Positions 16,166 through 25,331 of a stretch of 64,000 nt of DNA are shown here, in pieces. The stretch spans positions 1 through 64,000 of the forward strand of contig CAMCFO010000006.1 of the NCBI GenBank assembly GCA_945874155.1, given 5' to 3'. Each line of letters opens with the position of its first letter. Positions within the stretch are counted from its first letter, which is position 1. Both the position numbers and the translations under genes were made by a program. The notes below the pieces were generated by a model. The model searched no databases and had not been told where the DNA came from. It was given only the letters and a program-made list of their open reading frames with translations. This stretch comes from an uncultured Bacteroidales bacterium. Its GTDB lineage: Bacteria; Bacteroidota; Bacteroidia; Bacteroidales; UBA932.

Positions 16166-19100
16166 TTACCTTTTTTTATTGTAATATTCATTCATAAGAT
16201 ACCAGGCTCCCTTGCGGTGTCCCTTGTCGGAGACGAGTCCCTTGCGGTTCCAGCCATCCTGATTGGTCGGGTGGAAACGGTAAGGAGAACGGAAATCGAA
16301 GAGCACCCACGGCGAGACTCCAGCAAGATTCGGGATGTGGTTGAACATCTCAAGGTTGTCACGGTAGAGCCTTGCTTGATAGTCCTCGCTCCAGGAAGAA
16401 GCCTCGTCATCAGGACCGTTCTGTCCGTAAAGGGCCTCCCCTCCGAATTCGGAGATAATCAGAGGCTGGCCAGCCGCAACATTCCAAACGGCTTCAGATG
16501 GGTCGCACGGCCAAGGATGGTACCAGCCCATATACTTGTTCACCGCAACGACATCCAGTTCCTTTGTGAAGTCATCCTCCATCACGAAAGTCTTTTTGTC
16601 CTTGTCGAAATACGCCAGGTCAAAGGCCGCAATGTAGAGCCTTGAGGTGTCAATCGCCTTCCCTGTAGCAAGAAGGGATCGGAGGAAAGCATTCCGTTCC
16701 ACAGAAGGCTTTGTCTCATTCGCTATGCTCCAATATCCGATTGCACAGCGGTTCCTGTCCCTGTAAATCATCTCGAGAAGCATTCTCCGCGCTTTTGCAA
16801 GGGTTCCCTCATCATCAAAGGCAATTCCCTGCCACACAGGGATTTCCTCCCAGACAAGAATTCCTCTTTCTTCCGCAAGGCGGACAATGTGCTCATTCTG
16901 GGGATAGTGCGCAAGTCTTATCATATTGACCCCGAGTGCCTCCGCCTCGGAAATAAGCATCTGCGCGTCAGGGCGGGAGAAGGCCCTGCCCATCCGCTGC
17001 GAGATCTCCTCGTGGAAGGAGACGCTGCGCATAAACACAGGCTCACCATTGAGGAGGATTTTCTCGCCCCGGACCTCAATGTTCCTGAAACCGATCCTCT
17101 CACTGACACTGTCATTGGCGCAGGAAACCGTCACATCGTAAAGTTTGGGATTCTCCCGGCACCATCTCTGAAGTCCCGTCACAGGGAAAGAGACAGAGGC
17201 CGTTCCAAGAGAATCTGTCGTGACAGTCTGCCTTATATTCAGTTCCGGAATCTCAATGCAACATTCCCGAGAGCATTTTTCCGAAAGTTTCACAGAGGCG
17301 TACACAAGGTCCGCCCTGTGCTTGTCAAGACGGATGAAATAGTCCTCGACAAACACCTCGGGAGTCTGCACAAGCATCACGTCGCGGGTGATTCCACCGT
17401 AGTTCCACCAGTCGAAATTCATTGCCGGAATCGCGTCAGGAGTGCGGCGGTTGCTCACCTCGATGCAGAGGAAATTGTCTTTCTCCTTCAGTTTCCCGGT
17501 CACCTCAACCTGGAAAGGAGTGAAACCACCTTCGTGCTCAGCAATGAATTCTCCATTGAGATAGACCCTGCACCTATAGCTGACGGCCCCGAAGTAAAGA
17601 AAGTCGCGCTCCGAAGCCTCAGGAGCGTCAAAATGGCGAGCGTACCACATCGTCCCTTCGTAGTATTTCAACTCCGGAGATTGGGAATTCCAGTCCCCGG
17701 GCACATCCAGACGCATTCCGCCTTCGAATGAATATTCAAAGAACTGTGTCCCGTCCTGAGGCTTGCGGTTCTTGTAAACCTCCATTTTCCGTCCCTGGTC
17801 GTAGAGGTCAGTGAAGGCGTTCCATTTTCCGTTCAGGGACGTATGTTTCCTTCCATATATGTTCGTCATAAAAGGAACAGTCCCCTCTGCCACGGCGGTA
17901 GGTTCAGACACTTCCCTGCAATTATATGAATATGAAATCCTTTCCGACAGCGGCAGATCAGCGGAAGAGCCTCCGGCATAGATGACGAACTCGCCCGGCT
18001 CAACCCTGAAATCCTTTATGTCAACATCGTAGAACGCAAAATCCTCCTGTTTCAGCAGGACGGAAACGGTCGCGGTTTCACCCTTTCGCAGGAAAATCTT
18101 GCTGAAGCCCTTGAGTTCCTTTTCCGGACGCACTACAGAAGCCTCGCAGTCCTTGACATAGACCTGGACCACTTCAGCGGCATCCATCTGTCCCGTGTTG
18201 GTGAGAGTCACTCCGACCTTCACATTCCCGTCAGGAAGGACTTCCACCTTCAAATCCGAGTAGCCGAATGAAGAGTATGAAAGACCGTAACCGAAAGGAT
18301 AGCGCGGAGTCTTGCCGCTGCGGTCATATCCCCTGTAGCCGACAAAAATACCTTCCGTGTACTCCACGTGCTTCTGCTGCATTGCATTCTCGTAGTAGCT
18401 GTTCCGGACAGGGTTGTCGTTCCAGTCATTTTCCATTGAAATCGGAAGTTTCCCGCTCGGAGAAATCTTTCCCGTCAGAATGTCCGCAACGGCCGTTCCG
18501 CCTTCCTGCCCCGGATACCAGGCAAACAGGACGGACTCCACATCCTCGGACCAGCCTCTGAAATCAACTGCCCCGCCTGCATTCAGCACCACATTTACAT
18601 TGGGGTGGGCTTCGGAGAGCATCCCGATGACGCGCTTCTGGTCCTGCGGAAGGGCGAATCCCCTGTCGAATCCCTCTCCTTCAATGTCGCTGTCGAAACC
18701 AGCGCAATAGACGACTGCCGTCGCATTCTTCAAGGCAGCATACATCTTCGCGCTGTCCATCATCCCGACCTCAAGAATGACCGTCGCCTCCCCGACATTC
18801 TCAAAATAATCAAAACGGAAATTATAGGTCTGTCCTGCCTTCACATCCATAAAGGCGGATTTTGAGGAAAGCGAATGGTTGCCCCAGTCTCCGCCGATTT
18901 GTTTCCCGTCCACGATAATCCTGTAGCCGTCGTCCCCGCTCATTCTGAAACGCAGGGTCCCGTCCTGGGCAGCCTTGTAAACACCTTCCCAGCGGACGCA
19001 GAATCCGTCATCAGGAAGTCCTTTGCAAGGGGATGAATATTTCCAATGGAAGTCAATCCTGCCGTCAATCCTTTCCATCACAGGCTCGCCCTCGAACTTC

Positions 19101-20398
19101 TTGTTGGGGTAATATGCCGCCTTGAAGCCCCGGGCAGAGAATGTCTCATCAGTAAATATTTCGGAATATATGTCCTTGTAGAGCATGTCATCCGAGAGAA
19201 GTGTCACATTCTTCGCACCCTTTGCATCAACAAGTCCCTGATACACGGAAACAGAAGAAATCGGAGTCACAAACCCGCTTCCGCCTCCTGTCGCAATGCG
19301 GTCGGCATTCGGGCCCATGACAAGAATCTTTCCCCTTTTGGCCATTGGAAGACTGCCTTCATTTTTCAAAAGCACGATGCCCTCCCTGGCAACCTGAAGG
19401 GCTGCATCCCGGGATTCCTGCCTGTCCGAAACATCGTTGATTTCCGGTTTCTGTGCATCCAGCATCCCGAATGAAATGAGTGTCTGGAGGATGTGCTGAA
19501 CTTTCAAGTCGATGTCCTCCTCTCTGACAGTCCCGTTTTCGATGGCTTCCTTGAGCCTTTCCTGTGTAAAAAAGACTCCCTTCGGCATCTCAAGGTCAAG
19601 TCCTCCGTTTGCAATTCCGACCGTGGAATAGGTAGAAGTCCAGTCGGACATCAATATTCCCTTGAAACCCCACTGATTGCGGAGGACATCAATGTTCATC
19701 CAGGCATTCTCAGTCGCGTGAACCCCGTTCACGGGATTGTAACTGTCCATCACCGCACCGACGCCTGCCTCCTGGACCGCCTTGCGGAATGCAGGAAAAT
19801 ATATTTCATTCAAAGTCCTTTCATCGACATCGGAACTGACGGTGTGGCGGGCATATTCCTGGTTGTTGGCGGCAAAATGCTTGACTGTCGCCATCACTCC
19901 CTCATCCTGCATTCCGAGGATATAGTGCTTCGCCACTTCCGAAGCAAGGTAAGGGTCTTCACCGAAATATTCATAATTCCTGCCGCACAAAGGCGAACGG
20001 TAGATGTTCACCCCCGGACCGAGCATTATGTCAACACCCCTTGCCTTCGCGTCAGCCCCCAGTCCGTGCCCAAGAGCCTCAACCGCATCACGGTTCCAGG
20101 ATGCCGCCGAGCATATACCGCACGGGTACAGGGTGCTTTTGGTGTTGTTCCTCACCCCGCAAGGACCGTCCGCCATCCTGATCTGGGGTATTCCCAACCG
20201 TGGGATTGCCCTGATATAAAATGACTTCAGTCCTCCGATATAGTCAATTTTCTCCTCAAGGGTCATTCTGCTGACCAACTCCTTCGCACGCTCCTCGTCC
20301 TCGGGTGTGATCCGGTGCTGGGCGGAGGCGATTGTGGAGAGTACCAAAAGAAGCATCCCGACAATAATTTTGGAACAATTGAAAATAAATCGTTTCAT
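16166..20398 (-). CDS. Secreted two-enzyme fusion: GH3 with PA14 insert plus GH2
   Basis: The 1410-residue protein carries two complete catalytic modules. After a signal peptide (1-26) comes a GH3 barrel (about 35-320; nucleophile Asp252 in LMSDWTS), a PA14 domain inserted in the GH3 C-terminal sandwich (about 420-547), the rest of that sandwich (about 555-700) and an Fn3-like domain (about 715-810). A GH2 enzyme of beta-glucuronidase/galactosidase type follows (about 850-1410), with acid/base Glu1228 in WSIANE and nucleophile Glu1317 in IISEFGG. PA14-containing GH3 enzymes usually act on beta-glucosides. The fusion would act on neighbouring linkages of one glycan. A TAACTTTG box lies just upstream. 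Confidence 0.85.
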   Translation of the reverse strand: MKRFIFNCSKIIVGMLLLVLSTIASAQHRITPEDEERAKELVSRMTLEEKIDYIGGLKSFYIRAIPRLGIPQIRMADGPCGVRNNTKSTLYPCGICSAASWNRDAVEALGHGLGADAKARGVDIMLGPGVNIYRSPLCGRNYEYFGEDPYLASEVAKHYILGMQDEGVMATVKHFAANNQEYARHTVSSDVDERTLNEIYFPAFRKAVQEAGVGAVMDSYNPVNGVHATENAWMNIDVLRNQWGFKGILMSDWTSTYSTVGIANGGLDLEMPKGVFFTQERLKEAIENGTVREEDIDLKVQHILQTLISFGMLDAQKPEINDVSDRQESRDAALQVAREGIVLLKNEGSLPMAKRGKILVMGPNADRIATGGGSGFVTPISSVSVYQGLVDAKGAKNVTLLSDDMLYKDIYSEIFTDETFSARGFKAAYYPNKKFEGEPVMERIDGRIDFHWKYSSPCKGLPDDGFCVRWEGVYKAAQDGTLRFRMSGDDGYRIIVDGKQIGGDWGNHSLSSKSAFMDVKAGQTYNFRFDYFENVGEATVILEVGMMDSAKMYAALKNATAVVYCAGFDSDIEGEGFDRGFALPQDQKRVIGMLSEAHPNVNVVLNAGGAVDFRGWSEDVESVLFAWYPGQEGGTAVADILTGKISPSGKLPISMENDWNDNPVRNSYYENAMQQKHVEYTEGIFVGYRGYDRSGKTPRYPFGYGLSYSSFGYSDLKVEVLPDGNVKVGVTLTNTGQMDAAEVVQVYVKDCEASVVRPEKELKGFSKIFLRKGETATVSVLLKQEDFAFYDVDIKDFRVEPGEFVIYAGGSSADLPLSERISYSYNCREVSEPTAVAEGTVPFMTNIYGRKHTSLNGKWNAFTDLYDQGRKMEVYKNRKPQDGTQFFEYSFEGGMRLDVPGDWNSQSPELKYYEGTMWYARHFDAPEASERDFLYFGAVSYRCRVYLNGEFIAEHEGGFTPFQVEVTGKLKEKDNFLCIEVSNRRTPDAIPAMNFDWWNYGGITRDVMLVQTPEVFVEDYFIRLDKHRADLVYASVKLSEKCSRECCIEIPELNIRQTVTTDSLGTASVSFPVTGLQRWCRENPKLYDVTVSCANDSVSERIGFRNIEVRGEKILLNGEPVFMRSVSFHEEISQRMGRAFSRPDAQMLISEAEALGVNMIRLAHYPQNEHIVRLAEERGILVWEEIPVWQGIAFDDEGTLAKARRMLLEMIYRDRNRCAIGYWSIANETKPSVERNAFLRSLLATGKAIDTSRLYIAAFDLAYFDKDKKTFVMEDDFTKELDVVAVNKYMGWYHPWPCDPSEAVWNVAAGQPLIISEFGGEALYGQNGPDDEASSWSEDYQARLYRDNLEMFNHIPNLAGVSPWVLFDFRSPYRFHPTNQDGWNRKGLVSDKGHRKGAWYLMNEYYNKKR

Positions 20399-20420
20399 AA
20401 TTTCATTATTCTTGGTTTCA

Positions 20421-20428
20421 CAAAGTTA
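20421..20428 (-). promoter_or_regulatory. Possible internal promoter before the enzyme block
   Basis: The minus strand reads TAACTTTG (20428 to 20421), matching TAnnTTTG, 22 bases before the GH3-GH2 start codon in an 85-base gap, the largest in this operon after the small-ORF leader. No good -33 element is visible, so this could be chance. Confidence 0.35.
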
Positions 20429-20483
20429 ATCATCTTCGTTGTGTCCTGTGGTCTCTCCACATCGGTGAATATGTATTGCCTTG

Positions 20484-22067
20484 TTATTTTATCAATTTAA
20501 CCCTCAGATTTCTGATATCTATTATAATCTTATTTACTTCTGCATTCATTACGAACTTGTTCCCATCTTCGCTCCTTTCTGCCGGATAAAAAAATTCATT
20601 TGAAACTCCAGCAAGCATCGGTGTCCATTCATTCAAGAACATTGGGACACGTGTCACTGTAGCGGTGCTCTTCTTTAATGGCAATGTTACTTTCTTTGCT
20701 GGATCGCCATAAAAAGCGTATGTTTTGGACATATAATCAGTGTTATTTGTATAACCACTCGACTTCGTCCCTTCTTTCACAACTGTTACTTCCGATAATT
20801 CAGCCGACACCTTGAAACAGAAAATCTGCAACATATTATAACCAGAGTGTAACAAGACCTGAGGATCGGCCTCTGACATAGTAACTGTTTTGTCTACTCC
20901 TTTCCAACCGGTCATATTCTCGCCATACATGTATATTTTCTCCGTCACGGTCCTTCTCAAAACTCCATAACTTTCAACGTTCCCTATTGCAAAGTCAACA
21001 GTAAACGGCTGAAGGTCATTGTCATAATCATAGACATCAATCACTCCAGTGTTCTTGTCAACGACAACCCTTGCAGCATCAAAAGGGACAGTAACTATGA
21101 CATTCTCGTCACCATCCTTCAGATCGCCTTTCGAAACATTCTTCTTAGCAAACACATTGGCATCATAGTCCGTTATAAGAGAATTATCTCCGATTTTGAA
21201 CGATGCGGATGAAGTCATCGATCCCAAAGCAGCTCCGACATTGAGGACACGGATTTTGCTGCGGGAAGGAAGAGCCTTTGTCTTGTGGACATTCCAGGTG
21301 ACTGTCTTTTTCGATTCTCCTTCACCGAATACGTATTCCAATGCAATTCCTGACTGGCAGTCACCTGAATATACAACGGCATAATATGTATTTCCTTTGG
21401 TGAAAGTACCCTTAACAACAACCTCCTTTGCAGCATCGGAAGCAGGAGTAATCACAGGAAGTCCCCCTTGATCAAAAGTAACAGAGGCATTTCCAGACAG
21501 TATATCTTCACCCAAAGCAGTTATTTTGACCGATGTAACGCCTTCTTCAGCGATGTTGAATCCGATCAGGCCACAGGCATTGCTAAAAGAGAAATTGTCA
21601 GTTTTAGTAGATTTTGCAACCATTACTAGTGCCTTGGGATCACAACCGCCATCTGTGGCAGTTTGTTCAGACGGGACATTGATTGTAAGAACATTTTCAC
21701 TGCATGAAGAGTATGCAGATGCAGGATTTACGGCATAATAAGTTGGCGCGCTAGCAATATTGTCAATTGAGAAAGTTGCATTGTAAGGGGTTTCTTCATT
21801 AAATGCCGCAGCTATGTCATGTTTTTTCTCTCCGTCAAAGACAGCGATACAATCCCCCTTACTCCATCTAACTCTGTATTTATCAGTCAGTTGAGCTTTT
21901 GTGTCGCCAAGGAAATCAGCAGTGAATACTTTTGAAGTGTAAACAACATTGTTTTCATCCTGAATATTATTGTCTCTCATTAAAGTTTCTGATTGACAGG
22001 AAAGCAACAGAGACACAGTCACAGATAATAATACAAGTCTTTTCATAACTCTCAGATTTTTTAACAT
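20484..22067 (-). CDS. Fimbrillin-like surface lipoprotein with a PUL-shared C-terminal module
   Basis: The protein starts with a lipoprotein signal (MKRLVLLSVTVSLLLSC, lipobox LLSC) if begun at ATG 22046; ATG 22067 adds seven residues. The N-terminal part has the Mfa/FimB-like pattern around YRVRWSKGDCIAVFDG. The last 190 residues or so (from DLQPFTVDFAIGN) align by eye with the C-termini of the DUF4988 and SusE-like proteins of the same locus. It is probably anchored outside and binds glycan rather than forming a fimbria. It directly follows a 51-residue ORF, with a gap of 4 or 25 bases. Confidence 0.7.
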   Translation of the reverse strand: MLKNLRVMKRLVLLSVTVSLLLSCQSETLMRDNNIQDENNVVYTSKVFTADFLGDTKAQLTDKYRVRWSKGDCIAVFDGEKKHDIAAAFNEETPYNATFSIDNIASAPTYYAVNPASAYSSCSENVLTINVPSEQTATDGGCDPKALVMVAKSTKTDNFSFSNACGLIGFNIAEEGVTSVKITALGEDILSGNASVTFDQGGLPVITPASDAAKEVVVKGTFTKGNTYYAVVYSGDCQSGIALEYVFGEGESKKTVTWNVHKTKALPSRSKIRVLNVGAALGSMTSSASFKIGDNSLITDYDANVFAKKNVSKGDLKDGDENVIVTVPFDAARVVVDKNTGVIDVYDYDNDLQPFTVDFAIGNVESYGVLRRTVTEKIYMYGENMTGWKGVDKTVTMSEADPQVLLHSGYNMLQIFCFKVSAELSEVTVVKEGTKSSGYTNNTDYMSKTYAFYGDPAKKVTLPLKKSTATVTRVPMFLNEWTPMLAGVSNEFFYPAERSEDGNKFVMNAEVNKIIIDIRNLRVKLIK

Positions 22068-22071
22068 TAAA

Positions 22072-22227
22072 TTAATTATTCCACTCTTCTATTTTAAAAG
22101 ACTCCATATCATCTTGTTGTTGAATACTCTGACAAAATAGACTTTCAGACAGTAAATTGAAAGCTTCAATTTTCGGGGAAATATATTCTGCATTTAGCTT
22201 CCCCCACGAAATGTTTTGTTTTTTCAT
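22072..22227 (-). CDS. Small 51-residue YISP-motif peptide ORF
   Basis: The ORF runs ATG 22227 to TAA 22072. The peptide begins MKKQ, contains YISPKIEAFNLLSE (residues 15-28), a single Cys32 in CQS, and ends in an acidic tail with EEWNN. It has no signal peptide. Short ORFs with a Y-I-x-P-x-I start, a Leu-rich middle and an acidic, Trp-containing end are common, unassigned companions of lipoprotein genes in Bacteroidota. A second copy occurs at 60367-60501, also immediately before a fimbrillin-like lipoprotein. The upstream region is A/T-rich, as usual for translation starts in this phylum. The function is unknown. Confidence 0.6.
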   Translation of the reverse strand: MKKQNISWGKLNAEYISPKIEAFNLLSESLFCQSIQQQDDMESFKIEEWNN

Positions 22228-22299
22228 GTTTAAATATTTAAAAGTTAATAATAGAATTTCCTTGATAATGTCTTTTCCGATGAACCTCCTACATAAATG

Positions 22300-23247
22300 T
22301 CAGAATTCAGTCAGTTCAGTTACTGCATACGGTGTAGCAACTGCCCTGTGGGCGGCTGCACGGGCAATCCGTGCATTGGCCGCGCTTACAGTTGAAGGAG
22401 CGTATGACACATCTTCCACATTCTTGCCGGAAATTGCCTCGAACCAGGTGCAGGCTGCAGTGTATCTCCCGTAATTGACCTCCAGATGATAACCGTCCCT
22501 GTTGAATGTGTCACCCAGAGACGAGGTTCTTCCATTCTGGATTGCCGTACCGGAAGGAACCAGAAGGTCGAAAGAATATGATGTATTAGCCATAACTTTC
22601 TGCCCTACTTCGACAATCGCATTGTACATCGTCATCTGGTCCTTGTTGTATTTCGGAAAATCACCGTGGGTCGAGTCCTTGGAGTAGGCCCAGGTGGAAT
22701 GCCAGATGAGTTTCACATCAAACTTCGAATGTGAACGGACATAGTTCAATATTTCCGGAAGATAAGGTGTGCAGGTCTCGAACTGCCCCGAAAGACCGCT
22801 TACCTGCTGGATGCTCACATAATCCCACGGTTCCTCCTCCAGCGCCGTTGAAATCTTCACGCCCGAGAGGTTGGTCTTCTGGCCATTGACCACCTTTCTG
22901 TATTCGTATGCAGCCTTGTCATCCCTAATGTTGTTGTAGTGTTTCTCAAGGCTGCATCCTCCTATGTAGAGGTTTCCGATGATTACCTTCTGTCCGCTGG
23001 TTGCAAACAGTTCATAGAGATACTGCTCCACGGCATCCTGGGAGAAGCTGTTTCCTATTGCCAGAATGCGGAGAATTCCGTCGCCTTCCTCCTTGATTTT
23101 GAAGGTCAGGTTTTCAGAGACTTCGGACAGCTCAAGAGAAAGTCCCCTGTAGGGATAAATCTTGGCACAGACTGTGCCGGATGCAAACATAAGAATGAAT
23201 GCAAGCAACGCCTGTGCCAAGGATTTGAATATATTTTTTCCGGTCAT
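22300..23247 (-). CDS. SGNH-like DUF4886 protein, secreted
   Basis: The 315-residue protein has a signal peptide (about 1-28), then the DUF4886 core: LAIGNSFSQDA (Ser in block I of an SGNH fold, about residue 67) and a late DGYHLEVNYGRYTAACTWFE, where DGxH supplies the acid and His. This suggests a carbohydrate esterase (deacetylase-like) in the periplasm or on the surface. Its ATG shares one base with the stop of the upstream DUF4988 gene (TAATG), so the two are coupled in translation. It would remove ester groups that block the glycosidases of the same locus. Confidence 0.7.
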   Translation of the reverse strand: MTGKNIFKSLAQALLAFILMFASGTVCAKIYPYRGLSLELSEVSENLTFKIKEEGDGILRILAIGNSFSQDAVEQYLYELFATSGQKVIIGNLYIGGCSLEKHYNNIRDDKAAYEYRKVVNGQKTNLSGVKISTALEEEPWDYVSIQQVSGLSGQFETCTPYLPEILNYVRSHSKFDVKLIWHSTWAYSKDSTHGDFPKYNKDQMTMYNAIVEVGQKVMANTSYSFDLLVPSGTAIQNGRTSSLGDTFNRDGYHLEVNYGRYTAACTWFEAISGKNVEDVSYAPSTVSAANARIARAAAHRAVATPYAVTELTEF

Positions 23248-25301
23248 TATTCCGCTGTTTCTTCAACATCAAAGCGGACTCTCATATTCCTCGCGTCGAT
23301 TATGAAGCGGATGACCTTGACTTTCGTGCCCTTTGCAAGAACCCACCTCTTGTTGCTGACTGCACCTGCGCAAGGCAACCACTCATTCACAATCAGATCT
23401 GCGTCAGCTGAAAGTGCATTTCCATCAGCATCTGCCGGAGCAAATGCGTACGATTTCGAAATGAAGGGCGTTCCTGACTGGGTGTTAGGATCGTCACCAC
23501 CTGTTCCAGGACCGGCCTCAATCAAATCAACGTCGGCTGCGCTCTGGGCAATCTTGAAGCTGACCTGCTTCAAATCCTCATTATCTCCGTCGATGGTGAT
23601 GGCGGACTTGCCTTCCCAGTAGAACACCTGAGGGTCTGCCGCTGAAGCCAGGAAAGTGTATGGTTTGCCTTTCCAGCTGTCCCATCCGCTGTTGGTGCTG
23701 ACATAGAAAGTACCAGGAACAAGGGTCTTGGTGAGGTACCACGATGTACCGTTCTCATAAGCGAATTTCACTGTCAAAGGCTGCAAATCGGTAGCCTCGT
23801 CGTAAATGGTAATCTTCTTGGAAGCACGGTTGAGAACAACACGGTAGGTTCCTTCTGCAGGAATCTCCCAGGCACCGTTGCCGACAAAATCCTGTGAAAA
23901 TTCTGAAGCATTGCCGGCATTGATGTCTGTTCCGGATGCAGGGATGATGGAACCGAGGGATTTGTTCTCAGCATCGAACATCTCGACATAGAGTGTACCG
24001 GCTTTCAAGGTAGAATAGAACGCGAACACATCCTTATTCTCAACTGTCTGTGCAAGGGCGGCTGGAGCAGCAAGAGAAGTTCCTGAAAGAGAGAATGATG
24101 CTACGGTTGCAAGGTCAACCTCATTGTAGATTGTCTCGCCGGCACCTGCCTGGACAATCTGAATGTTTTTCGTCTCTCCAAGTGACGGAACTATGCTGAC
24201 AGTTGCAGCACGCTGCTCACCGGTGTTCCCGTCGATGATGAGTTCGATTGTTGAGGGAGCAAGAGCCTTTGTCGATCCGGCAAGATGAATCCAGGAAGCT
24301 GCGGATTCAGGAATATTCACAGTGTAGTCAACGTTTGCGCTGACAGGGATTGTGACTTTGCCACCTGCGTTGCCGACGGTTTTTGCATCATACACAAAAG
24401 TAAGTTCCCCTCTCTCGAAAGTGAGATAAACGGCCTTTGTAGAAGAATCGGAATTCCTGATGGCCTTGATGATGAGGTAACCTGTTTCAGGAAGCGGGTC
24501 AGGAGCGGTCACTTTGACAACATCACCGTTGAGAACGGCAGTATATCCCTGAGCCTCCACGAAAACGTGAGTTGTGGCATCTTTCCCAATCACCTCGAAA
24601 GGCACGTCAACGCTCTGCCCCGGAAGGACCGCGATAAAGTCCTTGCTCACTGAAATGCGGAAACCAGCCTCAATCGGAAGCCTGTAGGTCTGGTCAGGAG
24701 TTGAATTGAGAACAATCACAAGGTATCCATTCTCAACGTAAACACTCTTGAACAGGCAGCTTCCTGTTGAAGGTTCACCTGTGGAAGATGATGAGCCGAC
24801 AGCCTTGACAGGATTTCCACTCTCGTCGGTCACCCTTGCAGGAGTCTCGGTCTCTGAATATTTGATGGTCCAGTAACCTTCTGAATCAACGCCGAAGATC
24901 GGAGTGTCGCCCTTGTCGCCTTTCTCGCCCAGGGCCTTCACAGGATTGCCGTTTGCATCTTTGATGCGGTTGCCGTCGATTGTCCAATAGCCTTCTGAAT
25001 CAATTGAGACATTGAGTTGTACTGGTCCATTATCAATTGTTATCTTGTGGACAGTACCGTTTCCAAGAGTAATGGTATAGACATTCCCGTTCTGGACAAT
25101 GTCCTTTACAGTCTGTCCTGACTGGGTAAAGGCCTCAAGTGCCCTTACATTTGCATTGAATGCATTGAGCTGGTTTGCCATTGCGGCCATCTGGGCCTCA
25201 AGGGTGTTAATTCTTTCCTCCACTCCGGAGAGGTCCGTACAGGCCACTCCGAGAGAAAGGATGGCAATCGCCGAAGCGAATCTTACGAAATTCTTTTTCA
25301 T
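23247..25301 (-). CDS. DUF4988/BACON surface lipoprotein
   Basis: The 684-residue lipoprotein (lipobox LGVAC near residue 20) starts with a short coiled coil (RINTLEAQMAAMANQLNAF, about 30-48), then two DUF4988-type units built on DSEGYWTI plus a PVKALGEKGDKGDTP linker, beta-sandwich domains, a BACON-like domain (about 300-395), and a C-terminal module (about 480-684) shared with two neighbours. It has no catalytic motif. DUF4988 and BACON domains are found in surface glycan-binding proteins of PULs, so a binding/tethering role beside SusC/D is inferred. It ends one base into the DUF4886 gene. Confidence 0.75.
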   Translation of the reverse strand: MKKNFVRFASAIAILSLGVACTDLSGVEERINTLEAQMAAMANQLNAFNANVRALEAFTQSGQTVKDIVQNGNVYTITLGNGTVHKITIDNGPVQLNVSIDSEGYWTIDGNRIKDANGNPVKALGEKGDKGDTPIFGVDSEGYWTIKYSETETPARVTDESGNPVKAVGSSSSTGEPSTGSCLFKSVYVENGYLVIVLNSTPDQTYRLPIEAGFRISVSKDFIAVLPGQSVDVPFEVIGKDATTHVFVEAQGYTAVLNGDVVKVTAPDPLPETGYLIIKAIRNSDSSTKAVYLTFERGELTFVYDAKTVGNAGGKVTIPVSANVDYTVNIPESAASWIHLAGSTKALAPSTIELIIDGNTGEQRAATVSIVPSLGETKNIQIVQAGAGETIYNEVDLATVASFSLSGTSLAAPAALAQTVENKDVFAFYSTLKAGTLYVEMFDAENKSLGSIIPASGTDINAGNASEFSQDFVGNGAWEIPAEGTYRVVLNRASKKITIYDEATDLQPLTVKFAYENGTSWYLTKTLVPGTFYVSTNSGWDSWKGKPYTFLASAADPQVFYWEGKSAITIDGDNEDLKQVSFKIAQSAADVDLIEAGPGTGGDDPNTQSGTPFISKSYAFAPADADGNALSADADLIVNEWLPCAGAVSNKRWVLAKGTKVKVIRFIIDARNMRVRFDVEETAE

Positions 25302-25331
25302 CAGTTTTGTGTTTTATTAAATATGATCTTG

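Noticed and set aside
16138..16191. Earlier ATG for the flavoprotein fusion
   Set aside because: It overlaps the preceding stop region and puts charged residues ahead of a complete signal peptide that starts at ATG 16137.
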